Assembly (NCBI RefSeq): GCF_001436455.1
Contig: NZ_AYYU01000013.1
Span: forward strand, 1-42,002
Reading direction: 5' to 3'
DNA: 42,002 nucleotides
Source of the DNA: Lactobacillus jensenii DSM 20557
GTDB lineage: Bacteria > Bacillota > Bacilli > Lactobacillales > Lactobacillaceae
Shown in pieces: positions 8,595 through 15,515 of the stretch (its first letter is position 1; each line of letters starts with the position of its first letter). The notes beneath the pieces were generated by a model. The model was not told where the DNA came from. It worked only from the letters and a program-made list of their open reading frames with translations, and did not search any database. Both the position numbers and the translations under genes were made by a program.

Positions 8595-8909
8595 ATGAGA
8601 GCACCAGAAGTTATTAAAGATGAAATTATTAAGCAACTAACGACTGTTGTTGACCCTGAATTAGGAATTGATATTGTTAATATGGGTTTTGTCTATAGTA
8701 TTGACTTAGATGAAGATGGTATTTGTTTAGTTGAATTAACACTAGAGATTTTAGGTTGCCCCTTAGAAATTGTTTTAGCAAAGATGATTAAAGAGGTATT
8801 AGTAAAAATACCTGAAGTTAAAAATGTCGATGTTGAATTTAGGGCACAGCCTAGGTGGACGAAAGAGCGGATGTCAGATTACGCTAAATTTGCCTTGGGT
8901 GTGAGTTAA
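8595..8909 (+). CDS. MIP18/DUF59-family (SufT/PaaD-like) metal-sulfur cluster assembly protein
   Basis: A 104-residue Fe-S maturation factor. It has the family motif DPELGIDIVNMGFVYSI (about 20-36), the conserved Cys in the EILGCPLE loop, and the characteristic ending RWTKERMSDYAKFALG. The frame also opens at GTG 8583, overlapping the sdaAA stop by one base, but ATG 8595 sits six bases after GTGGTG (8583-8588) and is preferred. Proteins of this family help insert or carry [4Fe-4S] clusters. Its position directly after sdaAA suggests it serves the serine dehydratase, which is inference from context. Confidence 0.88.
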   Translation: MRAPEVIKDEIIKQLTTVVDPELGIDIVNMGFVYSIDLDEDGICLVELTLEILGCPLEIVLAKMIKEVLVKIPEVKNVDVEFRAQPRWTKERMSDYAKFALGVS

Positions 8910-8921
8910 TATCAGCAACAC

Positions 8922-8952
8922 AAAAAGAGAATCCGTTAGGATTCTCTTTTTT
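8922..8952. terminator. Bidirectional rho-independent terminator
   Basis: A 13-bp stem (8922-8934 with 8939-8951) around a GTTA loop has A-tracts on one side and T-tracts on the other, so it works for both strands. It lies between the convergent ends of the sda operon and htpX, whose stop codon overlaps its right edge. Confidence 0.88.
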
Positions 8953-9847
8953 ACATCTGTTCAAGTCGCTTAATTCGTTCACTTGTAGGTGGGTGAGTGT
9001 CAAATAAACTGCTGTGTTCTTTCTTTACCGGATCTTCAATATAAAGGGCCCGGCTACTAGAACTCACATTTTCCATTGGCTGACTATTTTCAATCTTTTT
9101 TAAAGCTGAAATTAAGCCATGAGGATTTCTGGTTAATTCAACACTTCCGGCATCAGCTAAGTATTCCCGGTTTCTTGAAAGAGCTAAATTAATCAAAGTA
9201 GCAGCCAAAGGTGCTAACAAAATTGTGATTACGAAGAGTACGATTTTAATGATTTCTAAGTTCTTGTTGTCATTATCATCGTCATCTCTATCTCGTCTGC
9301 TACCACCAAACCAGAATAAGTAACGCGAAGTAAAGTCAGTTAATAGTGTAATAACTGTTAGCATTGCAATCGCAATAGTTGATACTAAAATATCATAATT
9401 GCGGACGTGAGAAAGTTCGTGACCTAGTACCCCTTCAAGCTCTTCCCGGTTCATCATTTCAAGTAATCCGCGTGTTACAGCAACACTAGCATGTTCAGGG
9501 TCTCGACCTGTCGCAAAGGCGTTAGGGCTAGCATCGTCGATAATGTAGACCCGAGGCATTGGAACTCGAGCAACCATTGCCATATCTTCAACGATATGCC
9601 AAAGTTCAGGATTATCTTGCTCGTGAATTTCTTCAGCATTATTCATGCTCATAACTAATTGGGCAGGATCATGCAAAACAATTGCCAAATAGATACCTGT
9701 TCCAATTACAGCAATAATTATTCCAGCTATCATGCTATCAGCGACAAAGTAGCCAACAGCTGCGCCAACTAAAGCTAAAATTAAAACAAAAATTGTTAGA
9801 ATCAGAGCAGTTCTACGTTTATTTCTTGAAATTTGCTCAAATAGCAT
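8951..9847 (-). CDS. htpX: Membrane zinc metalloprotease HtpX (M48)
   Basis: A 298-residue integral membrane protease for quality control of misfolded membrane proteins. There are two N-terminal membrane segments (about 13-60), then the zinc motif HELSH inside VLGHELSHVRNYD (about 140-152), two more hydrophobic segments (about 155-175 and 198-222), and the third zinc ligand in NREYLADAGSVELT (about 227-240). The C-terminus has the usual DTHPPTSERIKRL ending. The gene follows lemA with a 3-base gap, an arrangement common in lactobacilli and streptococci. Regulation is not visible. Confidence 0.95.
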   Translation of the reverse strand: MLFEQISRNKRRTALILTIFVLILALVGAAVGYFVADSMIAGIIIAVIGTGIYLAIVLHDPAQLVMSMNNAEEIHEQDNPELWHIVEDMAMVARVPMPRVYIIDDASPNAFATGRDPEHASVAVTRGLLEMMNREELEGVLGHELSHVRNYDILVSTIAIAMLTVITLLTDFTSRYLFWFGGSRRDRDDDDNDNKNLEIIKIVLFVITILLAPLAATLINLALSRNREYLADAGSVELTRNPHGLISALKKIENSQPMENVSSSSRALYIEDPVKKEHSSLFDTHPPTSERIKRLEQM

Positions 9848-9850
9848 AGG

Positions 9851-10411
9851 CTAGTCCTTAAATGAAACTTTTGGAGCTTCCTTTTCAGCTTCTGGAGTTA
9901 CTAAGTATTCAACCTTGGTGAAGTGGTGAATACCAGCCACAATATTTGAAGGGAAGGTTAAAAGCTTACGATCATAAAGAGCTGCACTTGAGTTATAAAG
10001 TTGGCGAGAATATGCAATTTTATTTTCAGTATTAGTAAGTTCTTCCATTAACTTACCAAATTCTTGATTAGCTTTTAAATCTGGGTAAGCTTCACGTAAA
10101 GCAAAGATACTCTTTAAAGAATCAGTAATTTGGTTTGAAACTTTCATCTTTTCTTCGTGGTCATCTGCTGGAACTTGAGTTAATTGATTTCTTAATTCAA
10201 CGATTTGGCTCAAAGTTTCTTTTTCATGAGTAGCATAACCTTTAACAGTTTCTACTAAGTTGGGAATCAAATCATTTCTCCGTTTTAATTGAACGTCAAT
10301 TTGACTCCATGATTCTTCAGTATATACTTTGGCATTTTGTAAGCTGTTGTAAGTGGTAATGTAAATAATTGCCAAAACAACAACAATTGCTAAAATAATC
10401 CAAATAGTCAT
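9851..10411 (-). CDS. lemA: LemA family membrane-anchored protein
   Basis: A 186-residue protein with a single N-terminal membrane helix (about 2-22) followed by a long alpha-helical domain. Conserved LemA features are visible: SWSQIDVQLKRRNDLIPNLVETVKGYATHE (about 36-65) and ENKIAYSRQLYNSSAALY (about 131-148). The molecular role of LemA proteins is not established. Their frequent pairing with HtpX, seen here with a 3-base gap, suggests a shared membrane-homeostasis task. The SD AAGGAG precedes the ATG. Confidence 0.93.
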   Translation of the reverse strand: MTIWIILAIVVVLAIIYITTYNSLQNAKVYTEESWSQIDVQLKRRNDLIPNLVETVKGYATHEKETLSQIVELRNQLTQVPADDHEEKMKVSNQITDSLKSIFALREAYPDLKANQEFGKLMEELTNTENKIAYSRQLYNSSAALYDRKLLTFPSNIVAGIHHFTKVEYLVTPEAEKEAPKVSFKD

Positions 10412-10469
10412 AATTATATCTCCTTAAACTAATTTAATCCTTAAGATAATTGTATAGAATAGGATTTTT

Positions 10470-10504
10470 TTTACAAGAAAAAAGAAGACAATTAAGTCTT
10501 CTTT
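10470..10504 (-). terminator. Rho-independent terminator of the permease gene
   Basis: On the complement, a 9-bp stem (10496-10504 with 10481-10489) with a 6-base loop is followed by a T-rich tract. It lies just after the stop of the leftward permease gene and ahead of lemA. Confidence 0.8.
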
Positions 10505-10507
10505 AAG

Positions 10508-11614
10508 TTAAATATTGAAATAAATTATTAACCAACCAACAATTGTTAAAATTATCAAACCTGAAAATTGTAAAATAGTCCAGTGTTTGAAGAACTTTCT
10601 TTTACTTGCACTAGAATGTTGATTGAATGTTTTTAAAACTAACATATTAGCCATAGATCCAACAACAGAACCAAAGCCACCGATATTAGAGCCTAGTAGT
10701 AATGCCTTGGCAAAATTAGTAAACTTTCCAACTAAGATAGTTGAAGGCACATTACTAATGAATTGGCTTGAAATAATTGAAGTTAAATAAGTAGATCCTT
10801 CAGAATATACAGTCATATGAATCAATCCAACAATCAATGGGATTTGTTGAATATCACTAATAAAAATAAAGAATAAAGTGAAAGTTAATAAAAGAGCGTA
10901 GTCAATCTTAAGATAAATCCTTGGATTAATTAACAGAGCTAATAACAAAGCTGCAATCATTGGATAGTAGATTGGCACAATTGAAAATACACCGAAAAAG
11001 AAAAAGATAAAGACAGCTGTAGTTAAAATTGTCATTCTCCAGTTAACATGAATATTTTCAGTTTGATTAACAGGAATATGGTCTTTAGGTAAGAAAAAGC
11101 AAGTTGCTATTAAAATTACTAAAGAAACAATTAAATAAGGTGTTGACCATGCAAAAAAGACATTAGCAGGTACATTATAATTGCTGACAATAAAAATATT
11201 GTGTGGATTACCCCAAGGAGTGAAAGCAGCACCAATATTTGCTCCCATACCAATCAAGGTAGTTGGGTAAATTTGAGGTAGTTGATACTTTTTTGCAACA
11301 TTTAAATAGAGGGGAATGAGGGTTAAGACCGTAATGTCATTACCTAAGAACATACCCGAAAGCACCGATAATAATGTGAAAAGCAAAGTTAATTTGCGAG
11401 TATTATCAGCCAAGCTAGTTAATTTATATGCTAAAATATCCAAAACATGTAAGTAAGCATAGATTTGAATTAAACAAAGCATTGCAGTAACAGAATAAAG
11501 TGTGTGAAAATTGATATCACTTATTCTTGGGCGCGCAAAAAATAAGCTAATGATTGTAATCACTAGAGAAATTTGGAATATGCGATCCTTAAAAATATTT
11601 TTCAAGACGGTCAT
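10508..11614 (-). CDS. ArsB/NhaD/SLC13-type anion permease
   Basis: A 368-residue polytopic membrane protein with about 10-11 hydrophobic segments. The motifs GMFLGNDITVLTLIPL (about 87-102) and GMGANIGAAFTPWGNPHNIF (about 122-141) belong to the ion-transporter superfamily that includes ArsB, NhaD and the citrate/dicarboxylate carriers. The second half repeats the pattern (SNVPSTILV, GSNIGGFGSVVGSMANML). It is shorter than typical ArsB (about 430 residues), and no ars genes are near, so the substrate is open: a carboxylate or inorganic anion is likely. A clear SD (GAGGGGGA) precedes the ATG. It is transcribed alone. Confidence 0.78.
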   Translation of the reverse strand: MTVLKNIFKDRIFQISLVITIISLFFARPRISDINFHTLYSVTAMLCLIQIYAYLHVLDILAYKLTSLADNTRKLTLLFTLLSVLSGMFLGNDITVLTLIPLYLNVAKKYQLPQIYPTTLIGMGANIGAAFTPWGNPHNIFIVSNYNVPANVFFAWSTPYLIVSLVILIATCFFLPKDHIPVNQTENIHVNWRMTILTTAVFIFFFFGVFSIVPIYYPMIAALLLALLINPRIYLKIDYALLLTFTLFFIFISDIQQIPLIVGLIHMTVYSEGSTYLTSIISSQFISNVPSTILVGKFTNFAKALLLGSNIGGFGSVVGSMANMLVLKTFNQHSSASKRKFFKHWTILQFSGLIILTIVGWLIIYFNI

Positions 11615-11806
11615 CTGTGGTCCCCCTCATGCTAATCGCCTAAAAATCACCAAGTTTTATTGTGAGCCTTTTTTGTTAAGTGTGCAATATCTTTGAGCAA
11701 TTTATTTCCTAATAATAAGCAAAAAAATTGAATTTAAGGTGTTAAAAGGTTCATTATAGATAACAAAGAAAGAGATATAGTTAGTGAGTAATAGGAGGAT
11801 TTACTT

Positions 11807-12208
11807 ATGACTAATAAAACTGTTCAAATCAATATTAAAGATGAAGCACAAGAATTAATAAAAAAGCATGTAAAACTTGGTCAAGTTGTTATTTTGACAT
11901 TAGATGATGGTTCAAATAAATATTCAACTTTAGGTGGTACTTGTACAATTGGGGCAGATTTCCAATTAATTGTAACTGATCAAAAAGATCCAGAATATCC
12001 AGTAGTTATGGAAAATAATGCTGGATTGGAAATGTATACTTCAGATAATGAATTAGCATTTTTAACAGATGGCTTACTTTTAAATGCACGTAACGCCGTT
12101 ATAAGCTTATATGATAACAGTGGTGTGATTGATGGAGCTGTTGCTGTACGTGAATATACGCCACATGAATTAACTGCCGAAGAAATGAAAAATGGCAAGA
12201 CTTGTTAA
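11807..12208 (+). CDS. IscA/HesB-like (iron-sulfur cluster biosynthesis family) protein
   Basis: A 133-residue soluble protein. The N-terminal pattern (VQINIKDEAQELIKKH, then VVILTLDDGS) and the later beta-strands resemble the A-type Fe-S carrier fold, as in the short lactobacillal iron-sulfur cluster biosynthesis family. The three Cys ligands of true IscA are not clearly in place: only Cys46 (GGTCTIG) and the C-terminal Cys133 are present. A canonical carrier role is therefore doubtful. AGGAGG precedes the ATG. It appears to be a single-gene unit. The family assignment is moderate. Confidence 0.65.
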   Translation: MTNKTVQINIKDEAQELIKKHVKLGQVVILTLDDGSNKYSTLGGTCTIGADFQLIVTDQKDPEYPVVMENNAGLEMYTSDNELAFLTDGLLLNARNAVISLYDNSGVIDGAVAVREYTPHELTAEEMKNGKTC

Positions 12209-12254
12209 TTGTTCTGAATAGAGTGTTACAAGCATTTTACTAAAGTTATATTAA

Positions 12255-12284
12255 TTGCTCTGATTTTAGTATAGGGGCTACAAT
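12255..12284 (+). promoter_or_regulatory. Putative promoter for the 37-residue membrane protein
   Basis: TTGCTC (12255-12260) and TACAAT (12279-12284) are spaced by 18 bases, about 35 bases ahead of the small ORF. Confidence 0.4.
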
Positions 12285-12319
12285 GAAAATATAGATACTT
12301 AGCGGAATCGAGGGTAATT

Positions 12320-12433
12320 ATGAATTTGGCAATCTTCCTTTTAGTTGGTATTATCATCATTTTAGTAGCTAATTTTTTAACCAGTACTAAGGTTCGTGAG
12401 CAAGTTAAAGATTATCTAAATAGGCTATTTTAA
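12320..12433 (+). CDS. Small single-pass membrane protein, 37 residues
   Basis: ATG 12320 to TAA 12431-12433, with an SD (GAGGG, 12309-12313) six bases upstream. Residues 3-20 form one very hydrophobic helix (LAIFLLVGIIIILVANFL). They are followed by a short amphipathic, charged tail (TSTKVREQVKDYLNRLF). The family is not recognised and no function is proposed. The good ribosome binding site and the membrane-protein layout support a real gene, although it is too short for normal gene callers. Confidence 0.6.
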   Translation: MNLAIFLLVGIIIILVANFLTSTKVREQVKDYLNRLF

Positions 12434-12439
12434 GTAAAC

Positions 12440-12469
12440 TTGAAATTTAAGTCCTATATATGTTAAAAT
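12440..12469 (+). promoter_or_regulatory. Strong promoter with extended -10 for the 44-residue basic protein
   Basis: TTGAAA (12440-12445), an 18-base spacer and TAAAAT (12464-12469), with TG one base ahead of the -10 hexamer (extended -10). It begins 7 bases after the previous stop. Confidence 0.65.
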
Positions 12470-12474
12470 TACGT

Positions 12475-12490
12475 AGATTTTCGAAAATCT
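12475..12490. promoter_or_regulatory. Perfect 16-bp palindrome at the expected transcription start
   Basis: AGATTTTCGAAAATCT reads identically on both strands. It begins five bases after the -10 box and ends just before the SD of the next small gene. It could be a repressor operator over the start site. As RNA it could give only a weak hairpin, because a perfect palindrome has no spare loop bases. No regulator is assigned. Confidence 0.5.
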
Positions 12491-12506
12491 GAAAGGAAGA
12501 ATAGAC

Positions 12507-12641
12507 ATGTCAAGAAACATTCACACTGGGATTAACCCACACCGTCGTCCTCGTAACGCTGCTAACTCAAAGAAGCGTGTTGCTCACGCAGCAGCAGTTG
12601 TAGAATACCTTAACAAGGCTGCTAAGGACGAAAACAAGTAA
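12507..12641 (+). CDS. Small basic protein of 44 residues, unknown function
   Basis: ATG 12507 to TAA 12639-12641, with SD GAAAGGAAG (12491-12499). The first half is strongly basic and rich in Arg, His and Asn (MSRNIHTGINPHRRPRNAAN). The second half is a likely alpha helix (VAHAAAVVEYLNKAAKDENK). Codons are those of highly expressed genes (CGT, AAG, GCT, AAC), unlike the small gene before it. It has its own strong promoter and a strong terminator. The composition suggests RNA, DNA or ribosome binding, but no family was recognised and this is only inference. Confidence 0.75.
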   Translation: MSRNIHTGINPHRRPRNAANSKKRVAHAAAVVEYLNKAAKDENK

Positions 12642-12650
12642 GATTTCAAT

Positions 12651-12690
12651 AAAGACTACTAGGATATTTGTTCTAGTAGTCTTTTTTTAT
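12651..12690 (+). terminator. Strong rho-independent terminator
   Basis: A 12-bp stem (12651-12662 with 12673-12684) with a 10-base loop and a T7 run, ten bases after the stop of the 44-residue gene. Confidence 0.9.
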
Positions 12691-12708
12691 AACTTATAAC
12701 TTTTACAT

Positions 12709-12737
12709 TTGCATTTAATTTTTTTATTTGGTATGAT
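12709..12737 (+). promoter_or_regulatory. Promoter of the HD/HNH operon
   Basis: TTGCAT (12709-12714), 17 bases and TATGAT (12732-12737) preceded by TGG (extended -10). It is about 45 bases upstream of the ATG at 12783. Confidence 0.6.
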
Positions 12738-12782
12738 AGTAAAAATTTTTAGTCAAATTTAAGTAAGGGAGGAAAATAAATA

Positions 12783-13424
12783 ATGGGTTTACACGCATAT
12801 TTACAAGGGTTATCAAGTTTGGAGTCAATTGACAGAGCGCCAGGTTACTTTAAATATCAACATCATTCAGTTGCAGCACACTGCTTTAGAACAGCTGAAT
12901 TTGCCCAAATGATGGGAGATATTGAAGAAGTATATGGTGATCAAGAAGTTAATTGGAAGGCCCTTTACGAAAAGAGTTTAAACCATGACTATACTGAACG
13001 TTTCATTGGGGATATTAAGACCCCAGTTAAATACGCAACACCACAAATGCGTAAATTAGTTGGCGATGTTGAAGAAGCCATGACTAATGAATTCATCAAA
13101 CATGAAATTCCAGCAGAATTTCAAGAAATCTACCGCAAACGTCTAAGTGAAGCAAAAGATGATACTTTAGAGGGAAAAATCTTATCAGTTTGTGATAAGC
13201 TAGATTTAATGTATGAAGCATATGGAGAAATTGAGTTAGGGAATCCTAATCCAGTTTATATGCAGATGTTCAAAGAAAGCTTAGAAACAATAAAAGAATT
13301 TGACGATTTAGCATGTGTTAAATACTTCATCAAAAAGATTTTGCCAGATTTATTTAAGGGTGATTTTGCTGGTGCAGTAAAGATGCAAAAAATCGCCTTT
13401 AGCATTTTGGTGGAGGAAAACTAG
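12783..13424 (+). CDS. HD-domain phosphohydrolase, YfbR-like (probable 5'-nucleotidase)
   Basis: A 213-residue soluble HD-superfamily protein. It shows the metal-binding pattern of the YfbR branch: YFKYQHHSVAAHCFRTAEFA (about 22-41), the HD dyad in SLNHDYTERFIGDIKTPVKY (about 65-84), and a distal Asp in SVCDKLDLMYEAYGE (about 139-153). In E. coli YfbR removes phosphate from deoxyribonucleoside 5'-monophosphates, and a similar nucleotide reaction is likely here. SD GGGAGG precedes the ATG. The stop overlaps the GTG start of the HNH gene by one base, so the two are tightly coupled. Confidence 0.83.
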   Translation: MGLHAYLQGLSSLESIDRAPGYFKYQHHSVAAHCFRTAEFAQMMGDIEEVYGDQEVNWKALYEKSLNHDYTERFIGDIKTPVKYATPQMRKLVGDVEEAMTNEFIKHEIPAEFQEIYRKRLSEAKDDTLEGKILSVCDKLDLMYEAYGEIELGNPNPVYMQMFKESLETIKEFDDLACVKYFIKKILPDLFKGDFAGAVKMQKIAFSILVEEN

Positions 13425-14338
13425 TGAGGCTTCAGTGTGAAAGTTGTGGACTAAGATTAGCTTCTTTTCATTTCAAAGAAAAAGGGTTAATCAATCCTAA
13501 ATTACGGAGTATTTGTGATATTTGTCTTGAGCGAGGATTATCTGCTGAAGATTATGCAAATGATGTAATTGCAACTTTTGCACAAGCTCTCTTGTATGGC
13601 TATCGTGGTAAAGCAGGCACAGGCGAACATAACTTTATTGTTAAAGGTCAAAAGCAGAGAAAATCCTATGAAGCCTTTATGCAAGACTTCGATAGTAATG
13701 AAGTAGCCAGTGGTCAAATAGACCGTAGCGAATTAAATCAAGCTATCATTAAAAGTGAAGACGGCAAACTTGATTTTATTCCCCAAGGAGGGACTGAATT
13801 TAGTAAAAATCTTGCGGGGCTCGGCTTAAAGGTTAATTTTCAACTTAACGAAGTTGATTATATTAATCGTGAAAGAATTCGTGCAAAATATAAATATATT
13901 TGCCAATATTGTGGTCGCCCTGGCCGTAGCGTGGATCATAAAGATCCAGTATCTTTGTCACATAATAACGACTTAGATAATTTAATTTTGTCATGTAGTG
14001 AATGCAATCGCATCAAATCAGATATGCCTTATGACTTATTTGTGAAGTTAAATAAGCAGGTTGAAGATTTGAATAAAAAATTAGTTCGCTATGATGCTAG
14101 TTTAAGAACTTTAAAAGAAGAATTCGAACATCGTCGCCGTTATTTAGCAGGACAAGTGCATTTGAAAGGGGTCGTGAATGACCCAGAATTAAATGCGATT
14201 AGAAAAGAAAATAAAAGGCTGCAAGATGCAATTGATAGCTTAGAAAGTGATTATGACGCTATTAGACACCTGCGAGAAAATCACTTTACTACTGGCTGGA
14301 AGTTAGCCTTAGTAGCTAAGAAAGATGATATTGTGTAA
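13424..14338 (+). CDS. HNH endonuclease-domain protein with zinc ribbon and coiled coil
   Basis: A 304-residue protein with three parts. There is an N-terminal four-Cys zinc ribbon (CESCG at 4-8 and CDICLE at 30-35). A central HNH module runs from about 150-200: CQYCGRPGRSVDHKDPVSLS, then LDNLILSCSECNRIKSD, with two CxxC pairs, the catalytic DH and the following Asn. A long charged helical C-terminus (about 205-290) looks like a coiled coil. The GTG start follows GGAGG in the end of the HD gene. HNH proteins cut DNA, but whether this is a defence, repair or regulatory nuclease cannot be told. Pairing with a nucleotidase is notable. Confidence 0.83.
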   Translation: MRLQCESCGLRLASFHFKEKGLINPKLRSICDICLERGLSAEDYANDVIATFAQALLYGYRGKAGTGEHNFIVKGQKQRKSYEAFMQDFDSNEVASGQIDRSELNQAIIKSEDGKLDFIPQGGTEFSKNLAGLGLKVNFQLNEVDYINRERIRAKYKYICQYCGRPGRSVDHKDPVSLSHNNDLDNLILSCSECNRIKSDMPYDLFVKLNKQVEDLNKKLVRYDASLRTLKEEFEHRRRYLAGQVHLKGVVNDPELNAIRKENKRLQDAIDSLESDYDAIRHLRENHFTTGWKLALVAKKDDIV

Positions 14339-14366
14339 AAGATATCCATTTGGATATCTTTTTTCT
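14337..14366 (+). terminator. Rho-independent terminator of the HD/HNH operon
   Basis: An 11-bp stem (14337-14347 with 14352-14362) and an ATTT loop are followed by a T-rich stretch; the stem starts at the stop codon. Confidence 0.85.
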
Positions 14367-14377
14367 TTTGGCTTAGT

Positions 14378-14408
14378 TTGTGAATATTATTTATTTGCAT
14401 AGTATAAT
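14378..14408 (+). promoter_or_regulatory. Putative promoter of msmR
   Basis: A perfect TATAAT (14403-14408) lies about 45 bases ahead of the msmR start. The best -35 candidate is TTGTGA (14378-14383), with a long 19-base spacer. Confidence 0.45.
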
Positions 14409-14454
14409 AAACTGTTAAGTATTAAATTTATCTGTAAAAAGGGAGATGGTATTT

Positions 14455-15438
14455 ATGGCTACTATGAAAGATGTTGCACGCGAAGCTGGTGTTGCTTTGG
14501 GGTCAGTTTCAAGAGTTATTAATCACGCTCCTGGTGTTAAGCAAAAGACAATTGATAAAGTTAATGCAGCTATCAAAAAGCTAAACTATGTTCCAGATGA
14601 ATATGCAAGAGGCTTAAAAGTTAAATCTTCAAAGACTGTGGCGCTTATTTTACCTTCAATTTGGAACTTGTTTTTTGCGGAATTTGCTTATTATGTAGAA
14701 AAATATTTAGCAGAAAAAAATTATAAATTGCTACTTTGCAATTATTCTAATAATCCTAAGGCAGAACAGCATTATATTAAAATGGCTAAACAAAACAAGA
14801 TTGATGCCATTATTTGCATCACATATGATGATTTGGATAAATATTTCTATGCTGGTATTCCCTTGGTATCAATTGATCGATATTTTGAACAAAAAATTTC
14901 TTATGTTACTTCGGAAAATTATGAAGGTGGCAGATTAGCTGCTGAAGAATTGCTGAAACATGGAGTGAAACACCCAGCCTTTATTGGTACTTATAACCAT
15001 AATCCTAGTGATGTAATGAAACGTCATAAGGGTTTTGCAGAATATTTGTCAGAACAAGGATATGAATTTGCAGATGTTTATTTGCTAGAACCAGTGACAA
15101 AAGAAGAGGAAGAAACAGAGCTATTTAAGTTGCTAGATAAAAATCCTGAAGTTGATGGGATTTTCTGTAATACTGATAGTTTGTTACTAGATGTTAAAAA
15201 TTGGTTAGCGCAACGAGAGATTTCCGTACCAGAGCAAATTCAGTTAATTGGCTATGATGGGATAAAGCCAGATTTTAATTCTGAATTAGGGATTTCGACA
15301 ATTAGACAGCCACTCCCAGAAATGGCAAAATGCGCAGTAGAAATGGTTATCGAAAAAGTAGAGCAACATAGGGATGAACAAAGGATTGAGCGTTTCCCAG
15401 TAAGCTATATTGAAGGTAATACCACAAAAAATATTTGA
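14455..15438 (+). CDS. msmR: LacI-family regulator of the fructo-oligosaccharide operon
   Basis: A 327-residue repressor. The N-terminal LacI helix-turn-helix and hinge are clear (MKDVAREAGVALGSVSRVIN, about 4-23; KLNYVPDEYARGLK, about 43-56). A periplasmic-binding-protein-like effector domain fills the rest (LAAEELLKHGVKHPAFIG; GYDGIKPDF). The frame also starts at ATG 14446, but GGGAG (14441-14445) abuts that codon. ATG 14455, nine bases after it, is the right start. It lies directly upstream of msmEFG-bfrA-msmK, the arrangement known from the L. acidophilus FOS locus, and probably binds the TGAAACGTTTCA palindrome at 15476. Confidence 0.88.
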   Translation: MATMKDVAREAGVALGSVSRVINHAPGVKQKTIDKVNAAIKKLNYVPDEYARGLKVKSSKTVALILPSIWNLFFAEFAYYVEKYLAEKNYKLLLCNYSNNPKAEQHYIKMAKQNKIDAIICITYDDLDKYFYAGIPLVSIDRYFEQKISYVTSENYEGGRLAAEELLKHGVKHPAFIGTYNHNPSDVMKRHKGFAEYLSEQGYEFADVYLLEPVTKEEEETELFKLLDKNPEVDGIFCNTDSLLLDVKNWLAQREISVPEQIQLIGYDGIKPDFNSELGISTIRQPLPEMAKCAVEMVIEKVEQHRDEQRIERFPVSYIEGNTTKNI

Positions 15439-15463
15439 CAGCGCTTACACACGCTGTTATTAT
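15435..15463 (+). promoter_or_regulatory. msmE operon promoter with overlapping cre (CcpA) site
   Basis: TTGACA (15435-15440), 17 bases and TATTAT (15458-15463) form a near-consensus promoter. The cre-like sequence TGACAGCGCTTACA (15436-15449; one mismatch to TGWAANCGNTNWCA) covers the -35 box and begins with the TGA stop codon of msmR. This indicates catabolite repression of the FOS operon when a preferred sugar is present. Confidence 0.85.
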
Positions 15464-15475
15464 TTGAATTGTAAA

Positions 15476-15487
15476 TGAAACGTTTCA
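15476..15487. promoter_or_regulatory. LacI-type operator, probably for MsmR
   Basis: The perfect 12-bp palindrome TGAAACGTTTCA has a central CG, as is usual for LacI-family operators. It lies about 12 bases downstream of the -10 box, where binding would block transcription. A further half site TGAAAC lies at 15497-15502. Confidence 0.75.
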
Positions 15488-15515
15488 ATTTTAAAATGAA
15501 ACAGGAGATACAAAA

